Shown here piece by piece: positions 16,038-24,540 of a DNA stretch of 35,299 bases. The stretch's first letter is position 1, and the number at the start of each line of letters is the position of its first letter. The notes beneath the pieces were generated by a model. It saw nothing but the letters and a program-made list of their open reading frames with translations, had not been told where the DNA came from and did no database searches. Source of the stretch: Planctomycetota bacterium (lineage in GTDB: Bacteria > Planctomycetota > JAJSAM01); assembly GCA_025459285.1 (NCBI GenBank), contig JALOQY010000020.1, positions 1 to 35,299 of the forward strand. The letters are read 5' to 3'. Both the position numbers and the translations under genes were made by a program.

Positions 16038-18587
16038 CTACCGGGCGCCGTAGCGCGGTTCCATCTCCTCGAGGACCAGGATCTTGGCCTTGATGAGGAC
16101 GATGAGATTCCGCCGCGCCAGGAACGTCCCCTTCCGGCTCCAGAAGAAGGAGAGGAGGGGGATCTTGTCGATCCACGGCACGGAGGACTCGAGGCGCTGC
16201 TCCTCGAAGAACTTGAGGCCGCCGAGGAGGAGGATGCCGCCGTCGGGCATGGTGACCGTGGTGCGGACCCGCTGGATGTTGATCTCGGGAAGCTGGATCG
16301 TGACCGGAGGTCCGTTGGCGAGGGTCGTGGTGAAGGTCTGGATCGGGCGCTTCAGCAGCGCCACGGTCGGGCGGAGCTCCAGCGTCACGTACCGGCGGTC
16401 CGCGGAGACGATGGGCGTCACGTCGAGGATCACGCCGTCCCGAAGGGTCTGGACGATCGGGTCGCCGATCTGGGCGGCCTGGGCGATCTCCACGTCGAAG
16501 TCCTGGATGTAGGAGACCTGGTTCAGGACGGTGATGTTGGCCCGGCTGTGGTTGTAGGCCGTCAGCTTGGGGGCCGTGACGATCGTGGCGCGGGTGGACT
16601 TCTCGACGGCCCGGAGCACGACCTGGAGCTGGGTGTCGTCGAGGTAGGTGGCCTGGATCGAGGCGCCGCCCGTGGGGAGGAGGACGTCGGTGCGGCCGAG
16701 GGCCACGTCGAGCAGGTTCTCCACGCGACCGCGGATGTCGCCATCGCTGTTCAGGTTGTAGAAGACGCCGGACTCGCTGCTCGTGCCGATGCCGGCGGGA
16801 GTGCCGGGGGAGCCGGAGAGGACGTCGTCGAAGGGCTGCAGGACGCCCTTGCCGCGGAAGCCGAGGCCGCCGGACTGGTCGCCGAGACCGCGGAGGTCCA
16901 CGCCGATGTCCTGCAGGAAGCTGTCCTCGACGGTGACGAAGCGCGTCTCGATCTGGACCGTGAGGCCGCCCGTCGCGCGGAGGCCGTTGAGGAGGTCCTG
17001 CACCTTGCGGTGCGTCGTGGCCGGGGCCTTGATGATCAGGATCCCGCCTTCGCGGAAGGCCACGTCCCCGCCCGCGTCCCACACCTCGGGATCGATCGAC
17101 GAGCGGATGAGTTCGGCCAGTGCGTCGCCCTCGAACGCCTTCTGGGGCTCGGCGGGCTCTTCCTCGAAGCCGAAGCCGAAGCCACCGGACGGGACGAGGT
17201 TGATGTCCTCACCGGGGAAGGACTGGATGGGGACCGTGAGGTCCTTGACGTCGTAGAGGTCGAGGACCATCTTGCCGAGGCCTTCGGCGGCGGTCCCGAT
17301 CTGGACGACACCCTGCTCGACGCGGTAGGAGAGGCCCTTGGTCAGGGTGATCAGCTCGAGGGCGCTGGCCACCGTGATGCCGTCGGCCTTCAGGGTGATC
17401 GACAGCTCGTCCTCGGTCTTCTCCTCGAAGACCTTGGGGAGGACGATGATGTTCACCTCGGCGTACTCGGCGAGGAACTTGATCGCCTCCTGGAGGGAGG
17501 TGTTCTCGTAGTTGATGTTCACCGTCTTCGCCGCGAGGATGTTCTCGATCTCGCGGGCGCGCGGTTCGTCTCCGCCGGCGAGGGCCCGGCTGAAGGCGTA
17601 AGGCTTGCGCTGCCCCTGGACCTGGAGCCAGTCCTCCGGGAAGATCACGGGCTCCACCTGCGGCATCGCGGAGACCTGCAGATCCTCGAAGGCCCGCTGC
17701 CACTGCTCCTGGAGGTTCCGGCGGGTGACCTGCTCGTCCTGGGCCGACCGGGCCTCACGGGCGATGCGGGTCAGGCGGGCGGCGGTGTCGTTCGTCGGAT
17801 CCAGCACGAGGATCTGCTCGCCATAGGCCCGCGCCACGTCGAACTCCATCCGCTCCATCGCGAGGTTCGCGTCGCGGAAGAGGCCCATGATCTGCGCCTC
17901 GCGCGCCTGCTTCAGGCGCTTCTCGTCGGCCTCCTTCAGGAGGTTGGCCTCGCGGATGGCGGCGTCGCGGCGGTCCTTGTCCGCCTGCACCTTGCGGCCG
18001 CGGGCCGAGGCGATCATGTCCTTCAGCTGCGGCTCGCCGGGATTGAAGTCGCCGTAGTACGGGAAGAGGCCCGCGATCAGGAGGGCCTTTTCGTACTTCG
18101 TGATCGCCTGGTCGAACTCACCCTCGCCCTCGAGCGTCCGGCCGATCCGGGCGAGATCCGAGATCTCGGCCTGGGCGGCCTGACGCTGGACCTGGCGCTC
18201 CTCCACCGAGCGATCCATGGCGGACCGCGCGGTGGCCGGGGCGACGCCGAGGATGGCGCTCGCCTCGTCGAGTCTCGCCTTGGCGGCGGGGTTGCCGGGA
18301 TCGATCTCCAGCACCCGGGCGTAGTTCTTCTGGGCCTCGGCCCAGTCGGCGCGCTCGCGGGCCGCGTCGCCGTACTTCATGAACTGCGCGACGAGGAAGT
18401 CCCGTTCGGTCATCTCGCGGGATTTCTCGCCAGCGGCGGACGCCATGTAATCGGTCCCGCCCGGCGCCGTCGGCGACACGGAGACTCCGCCGCCGTCCGG
18501 GGGTGGGGGGGACTCGCTCCCCGTGGTGCATCCTGCGGCCACGGCCGAAACGAGCACTGCCAGAGCGAACCACCTGAGACCCGTCAT
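16038..18587 (-). CDS. Intact secretin lipoprotein with N-terminal TPR-like region (GspD/PilQ family)
   Basis: Lipobox LVSAVAAGC; TPR-like segment; N-domain INYENTSLQEAIKFLAEYAEVNIIVLPKVF; secretin C-terminus VTMPDGGILLLGGLKFFEEQRLESSVPWIDKIPLLSFFWSRKG. Confidence 0.92.
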   Translation of the reverse strand: MTGLRWFALAVLVSAVAAGCTTGSESPPPPDGGGVSVSPTAPGGTDYMASAAGEKSREMTERDFLVAQFMKYGDAARERADWAEAQKNYARVLEIDPGNPAAKARLDEASAILGVAPATARSAMDRSVEERQVQRQAAQAEISDLARIGRTLEGEGEFDQAITKYEKALLIAGLFPYYGDFNPGEPQLKDMIASARGRKVQADKDRRDAAIREANLLKEADEKRLKQAREAQIMGLFRDANLAMERMEFDVARAYGEQILVLDPTNDTAARLTRIAREARSAQDEQVTRRNLQEQWQRAFEDLQVSAMPQVEPVIFPEDWLQVQGQRKPYAFSRALAGGDEPRAREIENILAAKTVNINYENTSLQEAIKFLAEYAEVNIIVLPKVFEEKTEDELSITLKADGITVASALELITLTKGLSYRVEQGVVQIGTAAEGLGKMVLDLYDVKDLTVPIQSFPGEDINLVPSGGFGFGFEEEPAEPQKAFEGDALAELIRSSIDPEVWDAGGDVAFREGGILIIKAPATTHRKVQDLLNGLRATGGLTVQIETRFVTVEDSFLQDIGVDLRGLGDQSGGLGFRGKGVLQPFDDVLSGSPGTPAGIGTSSESGVFYNLNSDGDIRGRVENLLDVALGRTDVLLPTGGASIQATYLDDTQLQVVLRAVEKSTRATIVTAPKLTAYNHSRANITVLNQVSYIQDFDVEIAQAAQIGDPIVQTLRDGVILDVTPIVSADRRYVTLELRPTVALLKRPIQTFTTTLANGPPVTIQLPEINIQRVRTTVTMPDGGILLLGGLKFFEEQRLESSVPWIDKIPLLSFFWSRKGTFLARRNLIVLIKAKILVLEEMEPRYGAR

Positions 18588-18608
18588 TGACCGCTCCCTT
18601 CGACCCAG

Positions 18609-19517
18609 TCAGTCCTTCGACCTCGGAAGCCAGCGTTCGACATCGGGCGTGTCCGGCGGGAGGACCACCGCTCCCTCGCTCACCACGGGTACCGGAACGG
18701 CCCGTTTCGCGACCACGACTTCACCGCTTTCCGCATTCCGGAGAAGCCTGCCGTCGGGCAGGAACTCCGGCACATCCGTCTCGCGCGTCACGATCTGCCT
18801 CGTGGCGCGCAGACCGGCGAACTTCGAACCGGTCCGGTAATCCATCTCCGGCCGCTTCTCGCCGATCTCGTCGCCCGCGGCCACCGCGAACTCCGCGGGG
18901 GGGCGGGCGGCGACCGCGACCCGGAACCGGGCCCGCCCCTCGGCATCCGACCCGAGATAGGCGAGGGACACCGGCAGGCGATACCGCACGAGTCGCTGCT
19001 CGGCGCCGGCGAGGATGCCCTCGGGTCCGAGGGCGGTCACGCGGTAGACCCGCGATCCCGCCACGGCGTCCAGCGTCTCGTCGCGGAACGTCCGGGCATC
19101 CGGGCCGAGGCGTTCTACCCGGAGGCTCTGGCCATCGTCGGCCAGGCGCACCAGGAGATAACCCGTGGCCGGGAGGCCCTCGGCGTCCCAGCGGAGCAGT
19201 ACGGCCCCGCCCTCCTCCTCTCCGCGCAGGTTTCGCACGGCCGGAGCCGCGGGGTTGACCGCGGTCCCGGGAGCCGTCCGGGAGAAGCGTGGATCGGAGG
19301 CGAAGACCGGTCCCGTCACGCTCGACAGACCTCTCGAAAGAGCGTCGGCATCGCGCATGAGCGCAGTGCCCTCGGCGTCGTCCGGCGCGGACTTCGCTCC
19401 GTCTGTCCCGCCCGCAGGACCGGACGTCCCGAAGGCGAGCCAGAGCGACCCGAGAAGCACGACGGACGCGAGCGCGAGCGCGACGACACCAGCGCTGCCG
19501 CGCGTGTTCACGACCAT
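18609..19517 (-). CDS. Single-TM anchored protein with a fibronectin type III-like segment
   Basis: N-terminal TM GVVALALASVVLLGSLWLAFG; FN3-like PAVRNLRGEEEGGAVLLRWDAEGLPATGYLLVRLADDGQ...RVYRVTALG. Confidence 0.7.
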   Translation of the reverse strand: MVVNTRGSAGVVALALASVVLLGSLWLAFGTSGPAGGTDGAKSAPDDAEGTALMRDADALSRGLSSVTGPVFASDPRFSRTAPGTAVNPAAPAVRNLRGEEEGGAVLLRWDAEGLPATGYLLVRLADDGQSLRVERLGPDARTFRDETLDAVAGSRVYRVTALGPEGILAGAEQRLVRYRLPVSLAYLGSDAEGRARFRVAVAARPPAEFAVAAGDEIGEKRPEMDYRTGSKFAGLRATRQIVTRETDVPEFLPDGRLLRNAESGEVVVAKRAVPVPVVSEGAVVLPPDTPDVERWLPRSKD

Positions 19518-19562
19518 CGTCTGAATGCCCTCGGGTATGCGCCGGAAGAAACCGGTCCGAAC

Positions 19563-19591
19563 CCTATAGGAGAACTGTCATGGGATTGCAA
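19563..19591 (-). promoter_or_regulatory. Putative promoter for the FN3-protein/secretin pair
   Basis: Minus strand TTGCAA (19586-19591) - 17 nt - TATAGG (19563-19568). Confidence 0.4.
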
Positions 19592-19643
19592 CGAAAATGG
19601 GCCCTTCCCGATGTCGGTCGGGGGCCATCGAAGGGGGCGCGGC

Positions 19644-19988
19644 CTACCATCGGACCTCGACGCTGCAGACGGTCGGATCGGTGGTCGCCTGGACCCGGAA
19701 GAGCCGGGGGGCCGGCGTGCGCGGACCGGAAAGCGCGCGCAGCACGCCGGGGAGCAGGTCCCAGGGGATCTCGAACCGGCGGACCGCCGACGGCGGATCG
19801 CCGGCCGCGGGGATGGCCGGAAGAGGGGCGAGCCGCAGATCCTCGGCGGCCCGGAGCAGGGGGTCATCGGCGGGAAGCGACGCGGACCTCGGGGTCTCCG
19901 GGGCGGGCCGGTAGAGCGGCCGGACGACCAGGAGTCCGATGGTGGCGGCCGCGACGAGGGAGGCGAGGAAGACGATCGGGCCCTTCAC
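19644..19988 (-). CDS. Short single-TM protein (114 aa), PilO/GspM-like by size, topology and position
   Basis: GTG start at 19988 overlapping the upstream TGA by 4 nt (GTGA); VKGPIVFLASLVAAATIGLLVVRPLY TM segment. Only in the ORF track as the tail of 19644..21008. Confidence 0.6.
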   Translation of the reverse strand: MKGPIVFLASLVAAATIGLLVVRPLYRPAPETPRSASLPADDPLLRAAEDLRLAPLPAIPAAGDPPSAVRRFEIPWDLLPGVLRALSGPRTPAPRLFRVQATTDPTVCSVEVRW

Positions 19989-21385
19989 CGCTGCACCTCG
20001 AACCGGATGCGCCAGGTGGCGAGCGGCGTCCCGTCGGGAGCCGCCCCGAACTCCGGTGGCCCGTGGGCGGCGAGCGCCGCGCCCCGCTCGCCGGGCGACG
20101 CCGGGTCGTAATCGGGAAGTCGGAGGACGAGTCGGCCCGAGCAGGAGTCGTCCTCCTCGACGACCAGTTCCAGCGCCTCCGCGGACCACGGCGCGGCGGC
20201 GTCCCCGGGGATGCAGGCGAGGAGAGCCTTGAGCGCCCGGGGGAACGCCAGGGACCGGCGGGCGTCGGAAACGGCGGCGCGGAGGCGGGCCACGGACTCG
20301 GCGGACGGCGCGCCCGGGGCGGGGCCCGGCGGGGTACGGCTCTTTCGCAGGTGACCTCCGGCGAACGCCACGGCGAGCGCGAGCCACAGGACGGCGGCGG
20401 CGGCGAAGAAGGAGCGGGAGCGGCCGGGAGGCAGCGAGAGGGTCTCGGGCAGCGGCCGGAATGCCAGGTCGAGTCGGCGGGGGAGGAGAGCGCCCGCGGC
20501 GGCGGCCCCGAGGGCGCCGGGGGCACGCAGGAGGAACTCCTCCGTGCGTGGAGGTTTGACGCGCCCCATGGAGGAGAACAGGGACTCCGCGGGTTCCGTC
20601 GCGACAGGCGGCGAGGGGAGCGTGGCGGCGAGCTTCGCCCGGAGGTCGCCCTCGACTCCGAGGAGGATGATGCGCTCCGGTGCGGCCCGCGCGACGCGGG
20701 TGCGGTGATACTCGATGACCCGGCCGACATCCGCCGTGAAGACGGCGAACCGGTCGGGATCGAGGAGTTCGCGGGTTCCGATCGGCAGGCTCTGCCGCCG
20801 GATGGCCGAGCCGTCGAGGAAGAGGATCGACGTCCACTCGGGGCGGACGTGGAGGATGAGCCCGTCGCCGGCGAAGCCGAGGACCGTCCGGACTGCGGTG
20901 AGGACGGCGTCCTCGGAGAGCACGAGGGACCAGGACCTCGCGCCGGCCGATTCCAGGGCCACCATGAGCCCCTCGACGCGCGCCCGTTCCTCCGCGCAGA
21001 GGAGCCACACGTTCGGACCCGTCCGCGCGTACCGCAGGTCGACCACGTCGGCCTCGGGGCCCACGCGTTCGAGGAGTCCCTCGCGCAACTCCTCGGCGCT
21101 CTGGAGCATCTCCTCCGGGCTGAGGACCACCGTGCCGAAGGAGGGAGCGGGGGCGACGAGGGAGACCACCACGGGGTGGCCGGCGATCCCGCGTCGCCTG
21201 ATGAACGCGGAGACCGCCTCGTGGGCGGGCTTGTCGCCGCGGCGTTCCTCGACCGCCAGTACGGAGAGCTTCCCGTCGGCGGTCCGCACGACGCGTGCGG
21301 CGTGGAGATACCCGGGTCCGGCTTCGATCCCCCAGACGGGAACCGGCGAAGAGGGAGGTGCGGCGGGCATGGAGACAAGGTACAC
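19985..21385 (-). CDS. PilM/GspL-like protein with a C-terminal TM and periplasmic domain (ATG at 21370 is an alternative start)
   Basis: Actin-fold-like opening VPVWGIEAGPGYLHAARVVR...LSVLAVEERRG; FGTVVLSPEEMLQSAEELREGLLERVGPEADVVDLRY; TM FFAAAAVLWLALAVAFAGGHL; coupled to a PilO-like gene. Confidence 0.6.
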   Translation of the reverse strand: MYLVSMPAAPPSSPVPVWGIEAGPGYLHAARVVRTADGKLSVLAVEERRGDKPAHEAVSAFIRRRGIAGHPVVVSLVAPAPSFGTVVLSPEEMLQSAEELREGLLERVGPEADVVDLRYARTGPNVWLLCAEERARVEGLMVALESAGARSWSLVLSEDAVLTAVRTVLGFAGDGLILHVRPEWTSILFLDGSAIRRQSLPIGTRELLDPDRFAVFTADVGRVIEYHRTRVARAAPERIILLGVEGDLRAKLAATLPSPPVATEPAESLFSSMGRVKPPRTEEFLLRAPGALGAAAAGALLPRRLDLAFRPLPETLSLPPGRSRSFFAAAAVLWLALAVAFAGGHLRKSRTPPGPAPGAPSAESVARLRAAVSDARRSLAFPRALKALLACIPGDAAAPWSAEALELVVEEDDSCSGRLVLRLPDYDPASPGERGAALAAHGPPEFGAAPDGTPLATWRIRFEVQR

Positions 21386-21433
21386 GCGCGGATGGCCCCG
21401 GTCAATCAGTGACAGATGCCACGCCCGCCCGCG

Positions 21434-22192
21434 TCAGCTACCCGCGGCCGGTGGCGGGGCCGGGGATTCGGCGGCGGCTCGGGCCGGGATCGGGGGAGGC
21501 CAGTCGCCGGTGAACTCCCGCAGGAGCCGATGGACCTCCTTCAGGTCATCCCAGACGTCGCGCTTGGCGGCGGGGTTGCGGAGCAGGTAGGCGGGGTGCA
21601 GGGTGGGGAAGAGCGTGGCGGTACCGCCCGGATAGGCGAACGGGCGGGGCTTCCCGCGAAGCGAGAGGATGCCCATGGGAGTGTCGAGGAGCAACCGTGC
21701 GGGCACCCGGCCGAGGGTGAGGATGATCGCCGGTCGGATGGCCGCGATCTGGGCCGTGAGATAGTCGCGACAGGCCGCGATCTCCTCCGGGGCGGGGTCG
21801 CGGTTCCCCGGGGGGCGGCACTTGAGGACGTTGGCGATGAAGACCTCCTCGCGGCGGACGGAGATCGCCGCGAGCATCTTCGTCAGCAGCTCCCCGGCGC
21901 GCCCCACGAACGGCCGCCCCTGGCGGTCTTCGTCCTCGCCGGGGGCCTCGCCCACGAGGAGGAGCGGAGCGCGCGGCGACCCTTCGCCGGGGACGGCGTT
22001 GCGGCGGCCCCGGCACAGGTCGCACCGGGTGCAGGCCCGCACGCGCATCGCGATGTCCTCGACCAGGTCCTCCGGCGGCAGCGCACGCGGGGAGGCCCGG
22101 GGGGGGAGCGCGCAGGCCGAGCCGGAGGACGCGGCCTCCGCGCGGAGCGCCTCCGCGACCTCGCGGGCGAGGCGGGCGAGTTCGTCCCTCAT
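21434..22192 (-). CDS. Uracil-DNA glycosylase family 4-like
   Basis: Start corrected to ATG 22192; CTRCDLCRGRRNAVPGEG, LLLVGEAPGEDEDRQGRPFVGRAGELL, NVLKCRPPGNRDP, LFPTLHPAYLLRNP. Confidence 0.93.
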   Translation of the reverse strand: MRDELARLAREVAEALRAEAASSGSACALPPRASPRALPPEDLVEDIAMRVRACTRCDLCRGRRNAVPGEGSPRAPLLLVGEAPGEDEDRQGRPFVGRAGELLTKMLAAISVRREEVFIANVLKCRPPGNRDPAPEEIAACRDYLTAQIAAIRPAIILTLGRVPARLLLDTPMGILSLRGKPRPFAYPGGTATLFPTLHPAYLLRNPAAKRDVWDDLKEVHRLLREFTGDWPPPIPARAAAESPAPPPAAGS

Positions 22193-23181
22193 CGCATCAC
22201 CGCTCCGCACGTGGCGAGCACCTCCGGGAGGAGGGTGGCGAGGACCATCTCCCGGGCCGCCGCGAGCGGCAGGTCGACGGTGGCGCCCGCCGCGCGGGGG
22301 TGGCCCCCGCCCCCGAAGCGGGCGGCGAACGCGTGGACGGGGAAAATGCGACGCGACCTCAGGCTGACCTTCGTGGCCTTGCCGTCCGACGCCGGACGGA
22401 AGAGCACACCGACCTCCACGCCCTCGACGGAGATGGGGTAGTCCACGACGTCGCTGGCGCAGAGGGGATCGGCGCCGCTCTCCTCGATCATCGCGGGGGT
22501 GACCGTGACATGGGAGACGAGTCCGCCGGCGGCGAGTTCGAGGCCGGCGAGGGCGAGGCCGAGGAGCCGGTACCAGGCGGCGGAGGCGGAGCGGTACACG
22601 GCATCGGTGACCGCCTGGGGATCGGCGCCGGCGTCCAGCAGGTCGGCCGCGGCGCGCAGCGTGGCGGGCGTCGTGTTGCCGTACCCGAACCGGCCCGTGT
22701 CGGTGACCAGCGCGAGGAGGAGGGGGAGCGCGAGGTCCGCGTCGAGGGGGGTGCCGAGTTCCGCGAGCACCCGCATCGCCATCTCGCCCACCGCCGGGGA
22801 GGCGGGGTCGATCCACGAGAGGTGGCCGAAGCGGGTGTTCGTCTCGTGGTGGTCGAGGTTGACCACGAGGGGCACGGCCCGGCAGGTGGTGGCGAGAGCG
22901 CCGAGGCGGGCCTCGTCGGCGCAGTCGAGAGCGAGAGCGAGGTCGAAGGGGCCCGGCGGGCCGCCGGGCGAAGTGTCCACCTCTCCGGGCCGTGCGAAGG
23001 ACCGCAGGGTGGGCGGCAGGGACCCTCCGGCCGCGAAGACCGCCTCGCGGCCGAGGCGGCCGAGGGCCCGCGCGAGGGCGAGGCCGGCGCCGAGTCCGTC
23101 GCCGTCCGGAGGGACGTGGGAGACGATGACCACCCGCCGCGCCCCCTCGAGGGCGCGGGCCACGGCGGCGGGACCGCTCAC
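22189..23181 (-). CDS. DHH-family phosphoesterase (NrnA/oligoribonuclease-like)
   Basis: VSHVPPDGDGLGAGLAL, LVVNLDHHETN, DHHA1-like FGGGGHPRAAGATV; ATGA overlap with the UDG gene. Confidence 0.92.
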   Translation of the reverse strand: MSGPAAVARALEGARRVVIVSHVPPDGDGLGAGLALARALGRLGREAVFAAGGSLPPTLRSFARPGEVDTSPGGPPGPFDLALALDCADEARLGALATTCRAVPLVVNLDHHETNTRFGHLSWIDPASPAVGEMAMRVLAELGTPLDADLALPLLLALVTDTGRFGYGNTTPATLRAAADLLDAGADPQAVTDAVYRSASAAWYRLLGLALAGLELAAGGLVSHVTVTPAMIEESGADPLCASDVVDYPISVEGVEVGVLFRPASDGKATKVSLRSRRIFPVHAFAARFGGGGHPRAAGATVDLPLAAAREMVLATLLPEVLATCGAVMR

Positions 23182-24455
23182 CGGGCCACCGGTCGCGCCC
23201 GGAGGCCGTCGGCGAAGGGTTCGGCGAGCGTCACGCGGGTCGCATGGCCCATGAGGGAGTCCTCTCCGTCGAAGTAGGCGCCAAACCCGTGCTCCGTGCG
23301 CCCGTGGAGAAAGCCGCGCCGCCGCCGGAACTCCACGGCCACCGTGGCGTCCCGTCCCGCGGCGGCCTGCCGCGCGGCGAGCGAGAGTCCCGCGACGACG
23401 GCCTCGGCGCGGGCCGCGCGGCGCCGGATCTCACGGGGGTCGACGCGGCCGGGCAGTCCGGCGGCGGGCGTGCCGGGGCGGGGCGAGAAGGGGAAGACGT
23501 GCGCGCCGGCGACGCCCGCTCCGGTCAGGACGGAGAGGGTCGCTTCGAAGTCCTCCTCCGTCTCCCCCGGGAAACCGGCGATGACGTCGGTCGTCACGGC
23601 GCAGCCGGGGCGGGCGGTCCGGACCGCGGCGACGGCGTCGAGGAAGCCGGCGGGCGGAGTCCGCCGGCGCATCGCCGCGAGGACCCGCGGCGATCCGGAC
23701 TGGAGCGGGAGGTGGAGGTGCGGGGCGAGGCGCGGCTCGGAGGCGAGCACTTCGAGGAGTCCGGCGTCGAGCTCGGAGCACTCGAGGGAGCTGAGACGCA
23801 GCCGGCGGAGGCCCGTCTCGCGGAGCACGCGGCGGACGAGTGCGGCGAGGGCGCCGGGCGGGCCGTAGGCTCCGAGGTGGATGCCGGTGAGGACGACCTC
23901 GGGATAGCCGGCCCGTTCGAGCGTGGCGATCTCCGCGACGACGGTGTCGGGCCGCTTGCTCCGGGGCGCCGGCCGGAGGAGGGGCACGATGCAGTAGGCG
24001 CAGCGGAGGGGGCAGCCGTCCTGCACCTTGACGAATGCGCGCGCCCGGCCGGCCCGGGCCCGGACGCGCCGTTCGATCGCGGGTGCCGGATCGGGACGGC
24101 CCCCGAAGAGGTCGAGCAGCTCGTCGCGGCGGGCGGGGGGGACGACGGCCGCGACGCGGGGGAGGGCGGCGGCCGCTTCCGGCGCGAGGGCCGCCCCGCA
24201 GCCGGTGACGTAGATCCGGGCCCGGGGGTGCTCCCGGGCCATGCGCCTCACCGCCTTCAGGGATCTCGCCTGACCCTGGGCCGTGACGGCGCAGGTGGTG
24301 ACGACCACGACGTCGGGGTCCTCGTCGGTCACCGCGCAGCCGGCATCCGCCGCCCGTTCACGGATCACCTCGGCGTCGTACTGGCTCACCTTGCAGCCGA
24401 GGGTGAGGAAGCGCGCGCGGCGCGGAACGGGTGCTGTCTCGACGGGCTCCACCAT
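23178..24455 (-). CDS. mtaB: tRNA t6A37 methylthiotransferase-like (MtaB/MiaB family radical SAM)
   Basis: Start corrected to ATG 24455; FLTLGCKVSQYDAEVI; radical SAM VKVQDGCPLRCAYCIVP; HLHLPLQSGSPRVLAAMRR; ATGA overlap with the DHH gene. Confidence 0.9.
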   Translation of the reverse strand: MVEPVETAPVPRRARFLTLGCKVSQYDAEVIRERAADAGCAVTDEDPDVVVVTTCAVTAQGQARSLKAVRRMAREHPRARIYVTGCGAALAPEAAAALPRVAAVVPPARRDELLDLFGGRPDPAPAIERRVRARAGRARAFVKVQDGCPLRCAYCIVPLLRPAPRSKRPDTVVAEIATLERAGYPEVVLTGIHLGAYGPPGALAALVRRVLRETGLRRLRLSSLECSELDAGLLEVLASEPRLAPHLHLPLQSGSPRVLAAMRRRTPPAGFLDAVAAVRTARPGCAVTTDVIAGFPGETEEDFEATLSVLTGAGVAGAHVFPFSPRPGTPAAGLPGRVDPREIRRRAARAEAVVAGLSLAARQAAAGRDATVAVEFRRRRGFLHGRTEHGFGAYFDGEDSLMGHATRVTLAEPFADGLRARPVAR

Positions 24456-24540
24456 CGCGGGGCCAGCAAACCGCGCCGCGGGGAGCGGACCAAGCAAAAA
24501 GGTGCAGAGCGGCCGGGCGGGACCATTACCCTCATGCGCC

